A program made the position numbers and the translations under genes. A DNA stretch of 64,000 nucleotides, taken from NCBI RefSeq assembly GCF_904846625.1, contig NZ_CAJHBL010000004.1, positions 372,001 through 436,000 on the forward strand, in the 5' to 3' direction. Positions 31,979-41,098 of this stretch are shown here, in pieces. How positions within the stretch are numbered: position 1 is the first letter of the stretch; every line of letters begins with the position of its first letter. The stretch comes from Psychrobacter sp. JCM 18900 (lineage in GTDB: Bacteria > Pseudomonadota > Gammaproteobacteria > Pseudomonadales > Moraxellaceae). The notes beneath the pieces were generated by a model that was given only the letters and a program-made list of their open reading frames with translations, did not search any database and was not told the origin of the DNA.

Positions 31979-32671
31979 TTATCCGTCTATCAGCAATTGC
32001 AAAGGCAACTTAGGTAAATAAGTTTCCATTTGCGATGATGTATTATTTACTTCAAGTGATAATACATTTTGTGCTAGTAGTAAAATCGTCCAAGGTAGCA
32101 GCTGATGTTCAAGCTTCTGAATCCGTGACTGTAAGCTCTCTGCAGTGTCGTTGATATCGACATTCAATACGGCTTGAGTCAATACCTGACCTGCATCAAG
32201 CTCCGCTGTGACTTTATGAATACTACAACCGTGACGACGTTCACCCGCTTGTATGACGCGTTTATGAGTATCTAAACCCTTATAAACCGGAAGTAGAGAA
32301 GGGTGAAGGTTAATCATAGGCGCTGGTACATTATCGATAAATGAGCCACTTAATACACGCATAAACCCAGCCAAGACGATTAAGTCAGGTTGCCATGCTA
32401 TTAGCTGCTCGTTGGCGTGGGTTTCAAACGTCTTGATACCCATACGTTTACCATTAGCAACGTGTGACAATACCGCAACTGGAATATTGGCATCTTTAGC
32501 ACGTGTCAATGCATAAGCATCTTCACGGTTACTAATGACACCAACGATTTCAATTGGTAGCGCACCTGCTTGCATTGCATTGATTAACACTTGCAGGTTG
32601 CTACCACTTCCTGAGACTAGAACAGCAATACGCAATGGTTTGATAGGCTGGCTTGCGTTATCAATCGACAT
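31979..32671 (-). CDS. purN: Phosphoribosylglycinamide formyltransferase
   Basis: PurN transfers formyl from 10-formyl-THF to GAR in purine synthesis. The 230-residue protein has IAVLVSGSGSNLQ with the phosphate loop, VISNREDAYALTRA, LIVLAGFMRVL, the catalytic Asn-His pair in MINLHPSLLPVYKG and Asp in TAELDAGQVL. It has some 15 extra C-terminal residues (NNTSSQMETYLPKLPLQLLIDG) beyond the usual 212. Its ATG overlaps the purM stop as TAATG, so the two are translationally coupled. Confidence 0.96.
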   Translation of the reverse strand: MSIDNASQPIKPLRIAVLVSGSGSNLQVLINAMQAGALPIEIVGVISNREDAYALTRAKDANIPVAVLSHVANGKRMGIKTFETHANEQLIAWQPDLIVLAGFMRVLSGSFIDNVPAPMINLHPSLLPVYKGLDTHKRVIQAGERRHGCSIHKVTAELDAGQVLTQAVLNVDINDTAESLQSRIQKLEHQLLPWTILLLAQNVLSLEVNNTSSQMETYLPKLPLQLLIDG

Positions 32672-33732
32672 TAACGGTACACCACTGCATCCGCCTGGTC
32701 ATCAGTGCTGCGTTTGATCATTTCACCTATTTGCCAAGCTGTCTCGCCTGCATCAGTCAAGGTCTGGATAGCAGCATCTGCTTTGTCTTTTGGCATAACG
32801 ATGACAAAACCAACGCCGCAGTTAAAGGTACGGTACATTTCACTCTGCGCGATATTACCTTGGGTCTGTAGCCAAGTGAATAGCTCTGAGAACTGCCAGC
32901 TATTGGTATCGATGCTAGCCGCTAGATTATCAGGTAGTACACGTGGCAAGTTATCCGTTAGACCACCACCTGTGATGTGTGACATCGCATGTAAGGCTGA
33001 GCTACCAAGTGTATCTTGTAATGCTTTGATTGCTTTTACATAGATACGGGTAGGAGCCATTAGAGCGTCTTGAATAGGCTGACCGTCTAGTTGCTCGTCG
33101 CTACTTGTAACATCCACACCGCTCACTTCGATGACTTTACGAACCAGTGAGTAGCCGTTTGAGTGCGCGCCACTTGAGGCAAGTGCAATCAGTACATCGC
33201 CTTCTGCAACATTTTCACCAGTGACGACTTCTGCTTCTTCAACCACGCCTACACAGAATCCAGCTAGATCGTAATCATCATCTTGATACATGCCTGGCAT
33301 TTCAGCAGTTTCGCCACCGATGAGCGCACAGTTAGCTAGTTTACAACCATCACCAATACCAGTCACGACAGTCGCCGCTACATCAACATCCAGCTTACCA
33401 GTTGCATAATAGTCTAAGAAGAATAATGGCTCTGCGCCGCAAACCAATAGATCATTGACGCACATCGCGACCAAATCAATACCAATCGTGTCATGACGGT
33501 TCAGCTGTAGCGCCAATTTTAGTTTGGTGCCGACGCCATCAGTGCCAGAAACCAATAATGGTGAAGTATAACCTGTTGGGATACGGCATAACGCACCAAA
33601 ACCGCCAAGTCCACCCACGACTTCAGGACGAGTAGTGGCTTTTGCAACGGACTTGATTCGCTGAACCAAAGCATCGCCTGCATCGATATCAACACCGGCA
33701 TCTTTGTAGCTTAAAGAAGGCTTGTCACTCAT
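32671..33732 (-). CDS. purM: Phosphoribosylformylglycinamidine cyclo-ligase
   Basis: PurM closes FGAM to AIR with ATP. Landmarks are [99 protein letters not shown] and [16 protein letters not shown]. The start MSDKPSLS at 33732 has GTGAG at six bases; an ATG two codons upstream at 33738 abuts that site and is less likely. The product has 353 residues, near the norm of 345. It is first in a purMN operon, and is divergent from perM as in pseudomonads. Confidence 0.96.
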   Translation of the reverse strand: MSDKPSLSYKDAGVDIDAGDALVQRIKSVAKATTRPEVVGGLGGFGALCRIPTGYTSPLLVSGTDGVGTKLKLALQLNRHDTIGIDLVAMCVNDLLVCGAEPLFFLDYYATGKLDVDVAATVVTGIGDGCKLANCALIGGETAEMPGMYQDDDYDLAGFCVGVVEEAEVVTGENVAEGDVLIALASSGAHSNGYSLVRKVIEVSGVDVTSSDEQLDGQPIQDALMAPTRIYVKAIKALQDTLGSSALHAMSHITGGGLTDNLPRVLPDNLAASIDTNSWQFSELFTWLQTQGNIAQSEMYRTFNCGVGFVIVMPKDKADAAIQTLTDAGETAWQIGEMIKRSTDDQADAVVYR

Positions 33733-34251
33733 AGTCATCTCACAGTTGGGGATAGATAATTGGGATTAGAAGGTAAAGTAATTGAGCACGCAAAAATCAG
33801 CGTTATAAAGTTCAAAAGTAAAGTTTAAAGACAGTGCGCGCATTATACCCAAAAACAGACCGTACTCGCAAAGCAACTTGCCAATATTTGACTAAGATTT
33901 GCATTAAGTGGCAAATAAGCCGTTAAGAAACAAAAAATGACTGATTTTTTGTTGTACTCTGCGATAATAGAACGCTAAATTTATTGTCAATAATGGCCTT
34001 AATACAAGTTCAAATGTGATTGATAGAATAAAAACTAAGAAACATAAATTTATTAAGAATCAGGCTTTTTAGGGACTTTGATACGTCTCAGTTTAGCTAG
34101 CTAAAACTAATGAGAAAAAAGCAATTCGCCTAGTGACACATCGTGATGGCTATAGTTATATCATTTAGAAATCGCTATCACTGACTGACTCTCTGTCACT
34201 TTTTCAAACCTGTCACTTTTTTAAACCTGTCCAACTATAGGATTATTTGCC
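33733..34251. other. Divergent region between purM and perM
   Basis: 519 AT-rich bases without a supportable gene. A near-palindrome centred on AGCTAGCT at 34095-34102 (flanks TTT/AAA and CTCA/TGAG) could be an operator or a weak terminator. A 17-bp tandem repeat lies just before perM. Confidence 0.5.
34194..34232. repeat. 17-bp tandem repeat, just over two copies
   Basis: TGTCACTTTTTCAAACC is followed by TGTCACTTTTTTAAACC and then TGTCC, ending 20 bases before the perM start. Confidence 0.75.
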
Positions 34252-35358
34252 ATGATGAACCAACCAATAGATCCTTTTTTTCGGCGTTTATTTATTGTCG
34301 TGGCATTAGTTGTGGCTGTATTTCTCTTGTATTTGATGATGCCCGTCATCGTACCCTTCGTTTTTGCCTTTATGTTGGCTTACCTATTTAATCCTCTAGT
34401 CAAGCGCTTATCAAAATACATCAAGCGCTGGGTCGCGATTATTATCGTCTACTCGACGATTACACTGGGGATGGCGTTATTATTGTGGTGGTTGGTACCG
34501 ACATTGTGGCATCAGCTGCAAGCGGCGTGGGATTATTTGCCAAAGATATTTAATTGGTACAATCAAGTCGTACGAGAGTGGTTCAATAGTAATACTCGTA
34601 TCAAATTGCCCCAATTAGAGTCCAAAGAGTTTTCCGATACTCTCGTCGATTATATGCAAACGAATTATAAGTTCGCTGATGCTAGCACCATGATGAGCCA
34701 AATACTGACCTCAAGTATGAACTTCATCAATAATGCAGGTCTCATTGTATTGGTGCCTATTTTGACCTTTTATTTTCTATTTAATTGGGACCAGCGTTTG
34801 CATAACTGGAAAATGGCGATACCAGGTGCTTACTGCCAAAAAGTGACTGAAATAGCTAAAGAGTGTGATCTGGCATTGATGGCATTTATCAAAGGGCAAT
34901 TACTAGTGATGGTATTGCTAGGCGCTATTTATGCTGTACAGTTACAGCTCATTGGATTAGAGCTTGGGCTTATCATTGGTATGGTAGCAGGCATTGCCAG
35001 TTTTGTGCCGTATTTAGGATTTGGTATTGGTTTTATCGCGGCTATTATCGCCTGCCTATTTCAATTCGGATTGGACTGGACGTATTTGTCATTGGTCGTA
35101 GGTGCGTTCTTGATTGGACAAGCTGCAGAAGGTTATATTCTACAACCATTGCTGTTAGGTGATAAGATTGGTCTATCGCCATTGTGGGTCATATTTGCTG
35201 TATTGGCAGGTGCCAGTCTATTAGGTTTTGTTGGTATGTTGATCGCCTTACCAGTATCCGCTGTCTTAAACGTCCTGTTCCGCCATGTATACAGCTATTA
35301 TCGAACCACTGACTTTTATAAAGGTCGTAAACAACTGGCATTGTTTGAAAAAAGATAA
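34252..35358 (+). CDS. AI-2E family transporter (PerM-like permease)
   Basis: The 368-residue membrane protein has two N-terminal spans (about residues 10-48, LFIVVALVVAVFLLYLMMP and IVPFVFAFMLAYLFNPL), a third at 60-83, a soluble-looking middle (about 85-160), and five more spans toward the C-terminus with FIKGQLLVMVLLG and GLSPLWVIFAVLAGASLLGFVGMLIALP. This is the AI-2E exporter superfamily, whose members range from autoinducer export (TqsA) to sodium/proton exchange, so the substrate is open. Its place between purMN and hda is conserved in pseudomonads and relatives. Confidence 0.9.
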   Translation: MMNQPIDPFFRRLFIVVALVVAVFLLYLMMPVIVPFVFAFMLAYLFNPLVKRLSKYIKRWVAIIIVYSTITLGMALLLWWLVPTLWHQLQAAWDYLPKIFNWYNQVVREWFNSNTRIKLPQLESKEFSDTLVDYMQTNYKFADASTMMSQILTSSMNFINNAGLIVLVPILTFYFLFNWDQRLHNWKMAIPGAYCQKVTEIAKECDLALMAFIKGQLLVMVLLGAIYAVQLQLIGLELGLIIGMVAGIASFVPYLGFGIGFIAAIIACLFQFGLDWTYLSLVVGAFLIGQAAEGYILQPLLLGDKIGLSPLWVIFAVLAGASLLGFVGMLIALPVSAVLNVLFRHVYSYYRTTDFYKGRKQLALFEKR

Positions 35359-35435
35359 TTATCTTATTATTGAACATGCTAGATAAAGATTGATATGTAA
35401 TATTAGGATAGGAACGCAATGATTGATAAGGCTTA

Positions 35436-35546
35436 ATGGGTAAAAGACTTGTCAGTCATTTTGTAAATATGTTATATATAGGCGCAGTGTTGATAGTATC
35501 AACCGTTTTGGTACCAGTTTTGCTAACGTTGTTTTCGACAAAGTGA
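35436..35546 (+). CDS. Possible small single-span membrane peptide, 36 aa
   Basis: In the 328-base gap between perM and hda, ATG 35436 opens 36 codons to a TGA. AAGG lies four bases upstream. The predicted peptide starts MGKRLVSHF, has one continuous hydrophobic span at about residues 12-33 (MLYIGAVLIVSTVLVPVLLTLF) and ends STK, a plausible bitopic small protein with a positive N-terminal flank. No homology is known to me, and a chance frame of this size is possible; the single hydrophobic block is what makes it credible. Confidence 0.4.
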   Translation: MGKRLVSHFVNMLYIGAVLIVSTVLVPVLLTLFSTK

Positions 35547-35686
35547 CTGACCGATTTTTGCAAAGGCTATAGGGCCATTACTTACAGCTGTATCGACTAG
35601 TATTAATAGTAATGAATACAGCTCAAAGCAACCTATCTTTTTTATTATATTTTTTCATTGCACTACGCAACACGAGTTGATGATTC

Positions 35687-36490
35687 ATGGCAGAAGCACA
35701 GCTAAGTCTCAATCTGGACATTAAGCATGATGCAAGTCTCAGCGACTTTGCCGGTCCCGGTTGGATGTCGATTATTGATGCAGTACGGCAGTTACATGTC
35801 GGCCTGATCGGTCAACTATATCTGTTTGGTAGCCCTGCTACAGGTAAGTCCCATTTGCTGTCTGCTATTTGCGAGTCATTTATCGAAATGGATAAATCGG
35901 CTATCTGTTTGTCCCTTAATGAGTTGATTCATACAGATGTTCACGTACTATCATCGTTAGAAAACTTTGATCTTATCGCTATTGATGATTTGGAAGTGCT
36001 TGAGCAGAGCAGCCAGTGGCAAGAAGCTTTATTTCACCTGATCAATCGTAGCCGAGAAGGGCAACGCCAGTTATTGTTTGCCGCTAATAAACCAGCCGAT
36101 GACTTACCATTCCAGTTAAGAGATTTAATGACGCGTCTGGCACAGGCACCGACCTTTAAAGTGCCTACTGGTCATGATTTGGCAGACAGACAAGCATTAT
36201 TACAGTCTATTTTGCGTCGGCGCGGATGGCAGTTTGACGATCGAATTATTGATCACTTACTAACTGATGGACCGCATCGTATCGGTGCGATGATGGAAGT
36301 ACTTAATTATATTCAACCAATGTTTTCTAACCTTGGTCGCAGTAATATCTCAAAAGCAGTCATAAGTGATGCTCTGCGTACCATCGATGAGCAGACGCTA
36401 GCCGCGGAGCTGGCGGATATCGCTCAAGAGACGCAAGTGGATAACGACACGCCTGATCAAGACCAACATACGATGCCACTTGATTTTTAG
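35687..36490 (+). CDS. hda: DnaA regulatory inactivator Hda
   Basis: Hda is an AAA+ protein related to DnaA that binds the DNA sliding clamp and stimulates ATP hydrolysis by DnaA, preventing over-initiation. The N-terminal AQLSLNL is the clamp-binding hexapeptide (residues 4-9). The Walker A region is LFGSPATGKSHLL (about 47-59), Walker B is DLIAIDDLEVL, sensor and arginine-finger regions follow in RLAQAPTFKV and RIGAMMEVL. The first G of the usual GxxGxGK loop is kept, while the fifth position is T. At 267 residues it is longer than usual (about 235) through an acidic tail of some 30 residues (ETQVDNDTPDQDQH). A tandem repeat starts at its stop codon. Confidence 0.92.
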   Translation: MAEAQLSLNLDIKHDASLSDFAGPGWMSIIDAVRQLHVGLIGQLYLFGSPATGKSHLLSAICESFIEMDKSAICLSLNELIHTDVHVLSSLENFDLIAIDDLEVLEQSSQWQEALFHLINRSREGQRQLLFAANKPADDLPFQLRDLMTRLAQAPTFKVPTGHDLADRQALLQSILRRRGWQFDDRIIDHLLTDGPHRIGAMMEVLNYIQPMFSNLGRSNISKAVISDALRTIDEQTLAAELADIAQETQVDNDTPDQDQHTMPLDF

Positions 36491-36531
36491 CAGCAAGACT
36501 CTTAGCAGTAAGACTTTTAGCAGCAAAAAAT
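36487..36531. repeat. 15-bp tandem repeat spanning the hda stop codon
   Basis: Three units, TTAGCAGCAAGACTC, TTAGCAGTAAGACTT and TTAGCAGCAAAAAAT. The first contains the hda stop TAG. Because 15 is divisible by three, each unit repeats a stop in the same frame (TAG, TAG and TAA, TAG). Confidence 0.85.
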
Positions 36532-36592
36532 GAATAACCGTAAGAATACAAATATTTTGTCCAACTCGCTTTTACTATTAATGGAATAACTT

Positions 36593-37297
36593 ATGAAACC
36601 GAATGCTTCTTTGCTAAAAAAATTAACGATAGGTACGTTGTTGGCAGGGGCTGCCTCGGTCTCTATGTTGTCACAGGCAGCAGTGACCCTACAGGTTGAT
36701 GACCATATCAAAGTAACCGCTATTAATGGACAGGAAATTCAGCAGAGCGCTTTTCAGCCGCTGCAGAAAACATTTACGTTACAGCCTGGACAACATGCTA
36801 TTACTGCTAAGTATGACCGTTTATATAACTTGCGTCGTGATGAGCATGATTATTTGCGTTCAGGTAATGTCAGTGTGACGGCACAATTGGCCGACAATCA
36901 AACATATCGTTTGACTATGCCTAATCAACCAGAAGATTATGAAGCTGCTAGAGAATATGCCAAGCAGCCTACGCTCGCTGTGCAACAAAACAATACGGTC
37001 ATTGCTAGCCAGCAAAGTATGGCCGGTAACCAAGGTGGTCTATTTTCAGGCCTTGGTAAAGCGCTAGGCGGCGTATTCGGCGGTGCAGGTGATGCAGAAC
37101 TACAGAATCAACGTGCTATTGCCTCTTTAGATCAACCAGTAGTAAATTCTACTAGCAACGTCAACACTGGCACGACTACTGTTAAGCAAACTACTAGCGT
37201 AAACACTTCTACTAGTACGTTAGATACGTTTATGCAAGTATGGCTACAAGCCACACCTGCTGAACGCGAAAAAATGCGTCAATGGATCGAAAAATAA
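36593..37297 (+). CDS. DUF2057 (YccT/CsgI-like) exported protein
   Basis: A signal peptide (about residues 1-29, KKLTIGTLLAGAASVSMLSQA) precedes a DUF2057 domain: VTLQVDDHIKVTAINGQEI, QPGQHAITAKYDRLYNLRRDEHDYLRSGNV and LADNQTYRLTMP. E. coli YccT of this family (CsgI) affects curli assembly in the periplasm. The second half (about 130-205) is rich in Gly, Gln, Ser, Thr and Asn and looks disordered (GLGKALGGVFGGAGD, then many Thr-Ser), ending in an amphipathic helix (LQATPAEREKMRQWIE). It lies 100 bases after hda with its own terminator. The family is likely; the role in this organism is unknown. Confidence 0.82.
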   Translation: MKPNASLLKKLTIGTLLAGAASVSMLSQAAVTLQVDDHIKVTAINGQEIQQSAFQPLQKTFTLQPGQHAITAKYDRLYNLRRDEHDYLRSGNVSVTAQLADNQTYRLTMPNQPEDYEAAREYAKQPTLAVQQNNTVIASQQSMAGNQGGLFSGLGKALGGVFGGAGDAELQNQRAIASLDQPVVNSTSNVNTGTTTVKQTTSVNTSTSTLDTFMQVWLQATPAEREKMRQWIEK

Positions 37298-37324
37298 ATC
37301 AATATTCTATAAAAGATGGACAAT

Positions 37325-37352
37325 AAAAAAGCACCTAATTAGGTGCTTTTTT
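37325..37352. terminator. Bidirectional terminator
   Basis: AAAAAAGCACCT pairs perfectly with AGGTGCTTTTTT around AATT. It serves the DUF2057 gene and probably dps on the other strand. Confidence 0.9.
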
Positions 37353-37415
37353 ATTATTTGGAGTTTGATAATCATTAGAGTTAGTAAGGTTAAGCCGAGT
37401 AGAAACTAACGCCTA

Positions 37416-37901
37416 TTAACCCAAAAACGCGTTATACATCCATACCAGTTTTTCTTGCTCTTGTACGTAAGCATCTACTAAGTCAGCTGAACCTTGGTCT
37501 TCGCTCTCTTCTGCTAGGGCTGATACTTGACGTTGTTCTGCAATTAACGCTTGTAAGCCAGTGACCACACCCTTGACACAGCTTGTGCCATCTTTTACGT
37601 TTTTGTCTTCACTGATGCTAGTATGCTGCGTAAAATCGCTGTAAGCGTGAAGTGGTGTACCACCCAACGTTAAAATGCGCTCAGCGATTTCATCAATTTG
37701 GAGTTGTAGTGACGTATACAGTTCTTCAAATTGCGGATGCAAAGTAAAGAAATGCTCACCTTTTACGTTCCAATGATAGCCACGTACGTTTAAATAAAAC
37801 ACGTGATATGTTGATAGTAGATTGTTTAATTTGGCGATGACTTCGCTCATGTCTGCTTTTTCTAGACCGATCTGGTTAGTAGCATTATTAGAATTACTCA
37901 T
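37416..37901 (-). CDS. dps: Dps ferritin-like DNA-protection protein
   Basis: Dps proteins form 12-mers that oxidise and store iron using peroxide and protect DNA. The 161-residue chain has the ferroxidase ligands at the usual spacing: His43 (GYHWNVKG), His55 (TLHPQFEELY), Asp70 and Glu74 (QIDEIAERI). The N-terminal tail of about 18 residues is polar with little positive charge, so direct DNA binding through a Lys-rich tail is not obvious. The start follows AAGGACA. A single gene, probably induced by oxidative stress or starvation; no OxyR site can be confirmed by eye. Confidence 0.95.
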   Translation of the reverse strand: MSNSNNATNQIGLEKADMSEVIAKLNNLLSTYHVFYLNVRGYHWNVKGEHFFTLHPQFEELYTSLQLQIDEIAERILTLGGTPLHAYSDFTQHTSISEDKNVKDGTSCVKGVVTGLQALIAEQRQVSALAEESEDQGSADLVDAYVQEQEKLVWMYNAFLG

Positions 37902-38123
37902 AGTATTGTCCTTATAGTGTGAGTGTAGTTATATGATAATAAATAAAGAAGAATAAAGACTCTAATAAATTAAAATACAGCGAAAAATACTTTGGATTTC
38001 ATCTATACCTATCAATATAGACTCTATTGCTCCCTTTGATGCTTATAATAATAGCAAACTATTATTAATAAGTTAAATTTAATAAATACAATTTTACGAT
38101 TGGTTTTATAAAAATAAAGCTAA

Positions 38124-38157
38124 GTCTCTCTACTGTTTTTCTAAACAATAGAGAGAC
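38124..38157 (-). terminator. Terminator after the YcxB-like gene
   Basis: GTCTCTCTA and TAGAGAGAC pair, with inner GTTT/AAAC. On the minus strand it lies 11 bases after the stop and is followed by a T-rich stretch (TTAGCTTTATTTTTAT). Confidence 0.7.
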
Positions 38158-38167
38158 CTCATTACAT

Positions 38168-38827
38168 TTACGCTGGTGGCTGCAAGTTTTCAGGGTTTAA
38201 GCCTTTAACGGGAACCACTTCTTGTAAATGTTGACGTATCGTATCGATAGGAAACTTCTGTGCTTGCAAGCGTTTTGGTACGATTTGGCTACCTTGCTGA
38301 CCTTTTAGCTCAAACATCATAAAGATATAGTCGTCAGTCTCATCCCAGCTCTTGATAGAGGTCCAAGGAATAACTGCTTGCTGAGTCGCGCCTGCACGCA
38401 TTTGCATACCGCGCATTTGCGAGTTTTTCATCATATCAGGCTGGTTGCTTGGCATCGCCATGACTAGACCATGCTTTTGCACACCTAACTTCATCTGGCG
38501 CATTTCATCTGGCATCTCTTGGTCGGCCACTTGTTTGTCAAACTCTCTCTTTACGTACCATTTAAAACCTAAAGTACGTGCCAATAGATAAATCACCACA
38601 CCAACCAGCATTAACCAAAATATAATGGTTGAATAGCCTGTTACAAAGATAAGCCCTGCAATAGCGAGTACCACAATCACGGCCATGATGATCCACTCTT
38701 TGGTCTTAAAGCTTGATAAACCAAAAGAAGGGCTGGCACTGGCAAACAGTTCATACTGTGCTTGGTGAAATTCAGCCTCAGTTAGGTTTAAGGCGACAGG
38801 TTGGAGCGTGTAGGGGTACAGGGCCAT
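38168..38827 (-). CDS. YcxB-like membrane protein, 219 aa
   Basis: Residues 1-45 are a cytoplasmic lead. Two membrane spans follow at about 45-64 (WIIMAVIVVLAIAGLIFVTG) and 66-86 (IIFWLMLVGVVIYLLARTL). The C-terminal part carries the YcxB-like pattern: KHGLVMAMPSNQ, then IPWTSIKSWDETDDYIFMMFE, with later IVPKRLQAQKFPIDTIRQHL. Such proteins are widespread, small and uncharacterised. It has a Met- and Gln-rich turn (MMKNSQMRGMQMRAG). A single-gene unit. The function is unknown. Confidence 0.8.
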   Translation of the reverse strand: MALYPYTLQPVALNLTEAEFHQAQYELFASASPSFGLSSFKTKEWIIMAVIVVLAIAGLIFVTGYSTIIFWLMLVGVVIYLLARTLGFKWYVKREFDKQVADQEMPDEMRQMKLGVQKHGLVMAMPSNQPDMMKNSQMRGMQMRAGATQQAVIPWTSIKSWDETDDYIFMMFELKGQQGSQIVPKRLQAQKFPIDTIRQHLQEVVPVKGLNPENLQPPA

Positions 38828-39324
38828 AAAGGTTTCTCAAATACTTATATTAAAAGCGTTGGATTAAAACTGCCAAAGCGAAGCAGCGATGCTGTACTTG
38901 GCTAGAAGTGAATAAAGGTATGCGCTTATCTTACCGAAAAGTACTCCTAAATGAAACATATAAGCAAGACTGTTCACGGATAGATGCCATATTAATGACG
39001 TAGTTCACGCTCTATACTCAGCTTATTTAGACTAGACGACAGCAAAAGTGAAAATTAGAATCAGAATAACTTGTGATAAGCGATTAGCATAATGAACAAA
39101 ACCTAGTGAGAGTCAGCCAAAAACAGGGAAAAGTAGCCAAAGATATCCAAAACATGGTCAAATCTGCCGTGTCTTGGTATTATAGCGACTACAAGATATG
39201 TTGATATAAAACATAACGTCATAGCCAGTTATCACAAAGACCGTGATAGCGATACGCTAGGCAATTACCTTATTAATAATACTTTTAAACCTTTTACTCA
39301 CCTTTAGTGTTACAGGCAACTACT
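38828..39324. other. Divergent region between the YcxB-like gene and serS
   Basis: About 500 bases without a supportable gene. It must hold the serS promoter. I looked for a T-box or other tRNA-like leader and saw none. Confidence 0.5.
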
Positions 39325-40611
39325 ATGATTGATCCGAAACTCTTACGCGGCGATTTAAGCGACCTACAACAGCAGCTAGCCACCCGTGGTTATGAGCTTG
39401 ATATGGAGTTCTGGCAAACGATTGAAAACGAGCGTAAGTCTCTACAAGTCAAAACCGAAGAGTTGCAATCGCGCCGTAATGCTGGTGCAAAGCAAGTAGG
39501 TGCCCTAAAAAAATCAGGCGAAGATGCCAGTGAGCTATTGGCTGAGATGCAAAGCGTTAGCGGTGAAATTAAAGCTGCGGAAGACGAGCTACGTACGCTA
39601 CAAGAGCGTATCACTCAAGCAGCCTTGCAAATTCCGAATATTCCAGCGGCAGATGTACCAGTCGGTACGTCAGAGGACGATAACGTAGAAGTGCGCAAAT
39701 GGGGCACGCCGCGTACGTTTGACTTTGAAATTCAAGATCATACACATATCGGTGAGACGCTTGGTATGCTGGACTTTGAGGCAGCGACCAAATTGACTGG
39801 TAGCCGTTTTAACGTGCTCAAAGGGCAATTGGCGCAACTGCATCGCGCGTTGATTCAATTTATGTTGAATACACATACTATGAAGTACGGCTATCTTGAG
39901 ACCTATGTGCCTTATATCGTTAATAGCGATAGCTTAAAAGGTACGGGTCAGTTGCCTAAGTTTGAAGATGATTTGTTTAAATTGAGCAATCACACTAATA
40001 ACGATGAGATGGATTTTTATTTGATCCCAACCGCTGAAGTACCAATGACCAACTTGGTACGCGGCGAGCGTTTGGATATTAAAGAGCTACCGCTAAAATT
40101 CACGGCGCATACGCCATGTTTCCGCAGTGAGGCAGGCTCACACGGTCGTGATACTCGCGGCTTGATTCGTCAGCATCAGTTTGAGAAAGTGGAAATGGTC
40201 AATGTTGGCACCGCTGAGCAATCTGATGACTTGCTTGAGGCAATGACAGGGCAGGCTGAATATATCTTGCAGCAGCTTGAGTTGCCATACCGTACAGTGC
40301 AGCTATGTACTGGCGATATGGGTTTTGCCGCACAAAAAACCTATGACATCGAAGTATGGTTGCCAAGCCAAGATACCTATCGTGAAATCTCTAGCTGCTC
40401 TAACTGTGGTGATTTCCAAGCGCGCCGTATGGGTACGCGTGTCAAAGATGGCAAGCAAACCAGCTTGGCTCATACTTTAAACGGTTCAGGTCTAGCGGTT
40501 GGTCGTACGCTATTAGCAGTGATGGAAAATCACCAAAACGCTGATGGCAGCATCACGATTCCAGAAGTATTACGTCCGTTTATGGGCGGTGCTGAGCGCA
40601 TTGAAATCTGA
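39325..40611 (+). CDS. serS: Serine--tRNA ligase
   Basis: SerRS charges tRNA-Ser. The N-terminal [18 protein letters not shown] leads into the antiparallel coiled coil (about residues 30-100, with [17 protein letters not shown]) that grips the long variable arm. The class II core has motif 2 in [32 protein letters not shown] and motif 3 in [19 protein letters not shown] zinc-like cysteine pair [13 protein letters not shown] is usual in the family. The start at 39325 matches family length (428); an upstream GTG frame is rejected. A tRNA-Ser gene is at 60.0 kb. Confidence 0.97.
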   Translation: MIDPKLLRGDLSDLQQQLATRGYELDMEFWQTIENERKSLQVKTEELQSRRNAGAKQVGALKKSGEDASELLAEMQSVSGEIKAAEDELRTLQERITQAALQIPNIPAADVPVGTSEDDNVEVRKWGTPRTFDFEIQDHTHIGETLGMLDFEAATKLTGSRFNVLKGQLAQLHRALIQFMLNTHTMKYGYLETYVPYIVNSDSLKGTGQLPKFEDDLFKLSNHTNNDEMDFYLIPTAEVPMTNLVRGERLDIKELPLKFTAHTPCFRSEAGSHGRDTRGLIRQHQFEKVEMVNVGTAEQSDDLLEAMTGQAEYILQQLELPYRTVQLCTGDMGFAAQKTYDIEVWLPSQDTYREISSCSNCGDFQARRMGTRVKDGKQTSLAHTLNGSGLAVGRTLLAVMENHQNADGSITIPEVLRPFMGGAERIEI

Positions 40612-41005
40612 GAGTAATGACATCATAAATACTTTGTCTATAATTGATGAGCTAAATTACTCACAATTTCTCATCTATGGCCAAAGTATAGGCGACGATT
40701 TGTTAGGATTTGAAATAGATGCCAATGTATCTTTCTGTTGTATGGAAAATAATGTTGGTTGTGATTTTCTTTATCAAGAACGCCATGATGAGACGAATTG
40801 CATGCTTACGTTACGCTGCAAATTTGCAAATAACGTAAGCTATCAGCAAATGGCAGATTATTTAGAGGAAAAATGGCTTGAGCATGTTTGCTATCAAGAA
40901 TTTGAGAAGCATTATATTGAAGTCGTTAATGATCAATTGATTTTTTATTATGTGACCCGATCAAGTTATGGACTAGGAGTAACAGGGAAAATTGTTGCTA
41001 CTTAG
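40601..41005 (+). CDS. Unknown protein overlapping the serS end, about 134 aa
   Basis: An open frame continues from inside serS (as far back as 40544) to TAG at 41003-41005. The part beyond serS encodes a coherent acidic, cysteine-containing protein: [62 protein letters not shown], then [28 protein letters not shown]. Predicted pattern is mixed strand and helix, globular, about 120 residues. The start is unclear: TTG at 40601 is one option, others lie inside serS, and none has a good ribosome site. It may be coupled to serS. I do not recognise a family. Codon use is AT-richer than in serS. Confidence 0.6.
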   Translation: MKSESNDIINTLSIIDELNYSQFLIYGQSIGDDLLGFEIDANVSFCCMENNVGCDFLYQERHDETNCMLTLRCKFANNVSYQQMADYLEEKWLEHVCYQEFEKHYIEVVNDQLIFYYVTRSSYGLGVTGKIVAT

Positions 41006-41098
41006 TTTATAATGAGCCACCTATTTAGATATCTAAGCAAATTCAGTTCAACAACCTTTTTTAATCCAATAAACTTTCCTTCAATCTTAGGACACGCT

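Noticed and set aside
38828..39324. T-box or other tRNA-sensing leader before serS
   Set aside because: No conserved T-box sequence or anti-terminator pair is visible, and such leaders are rare in this group.
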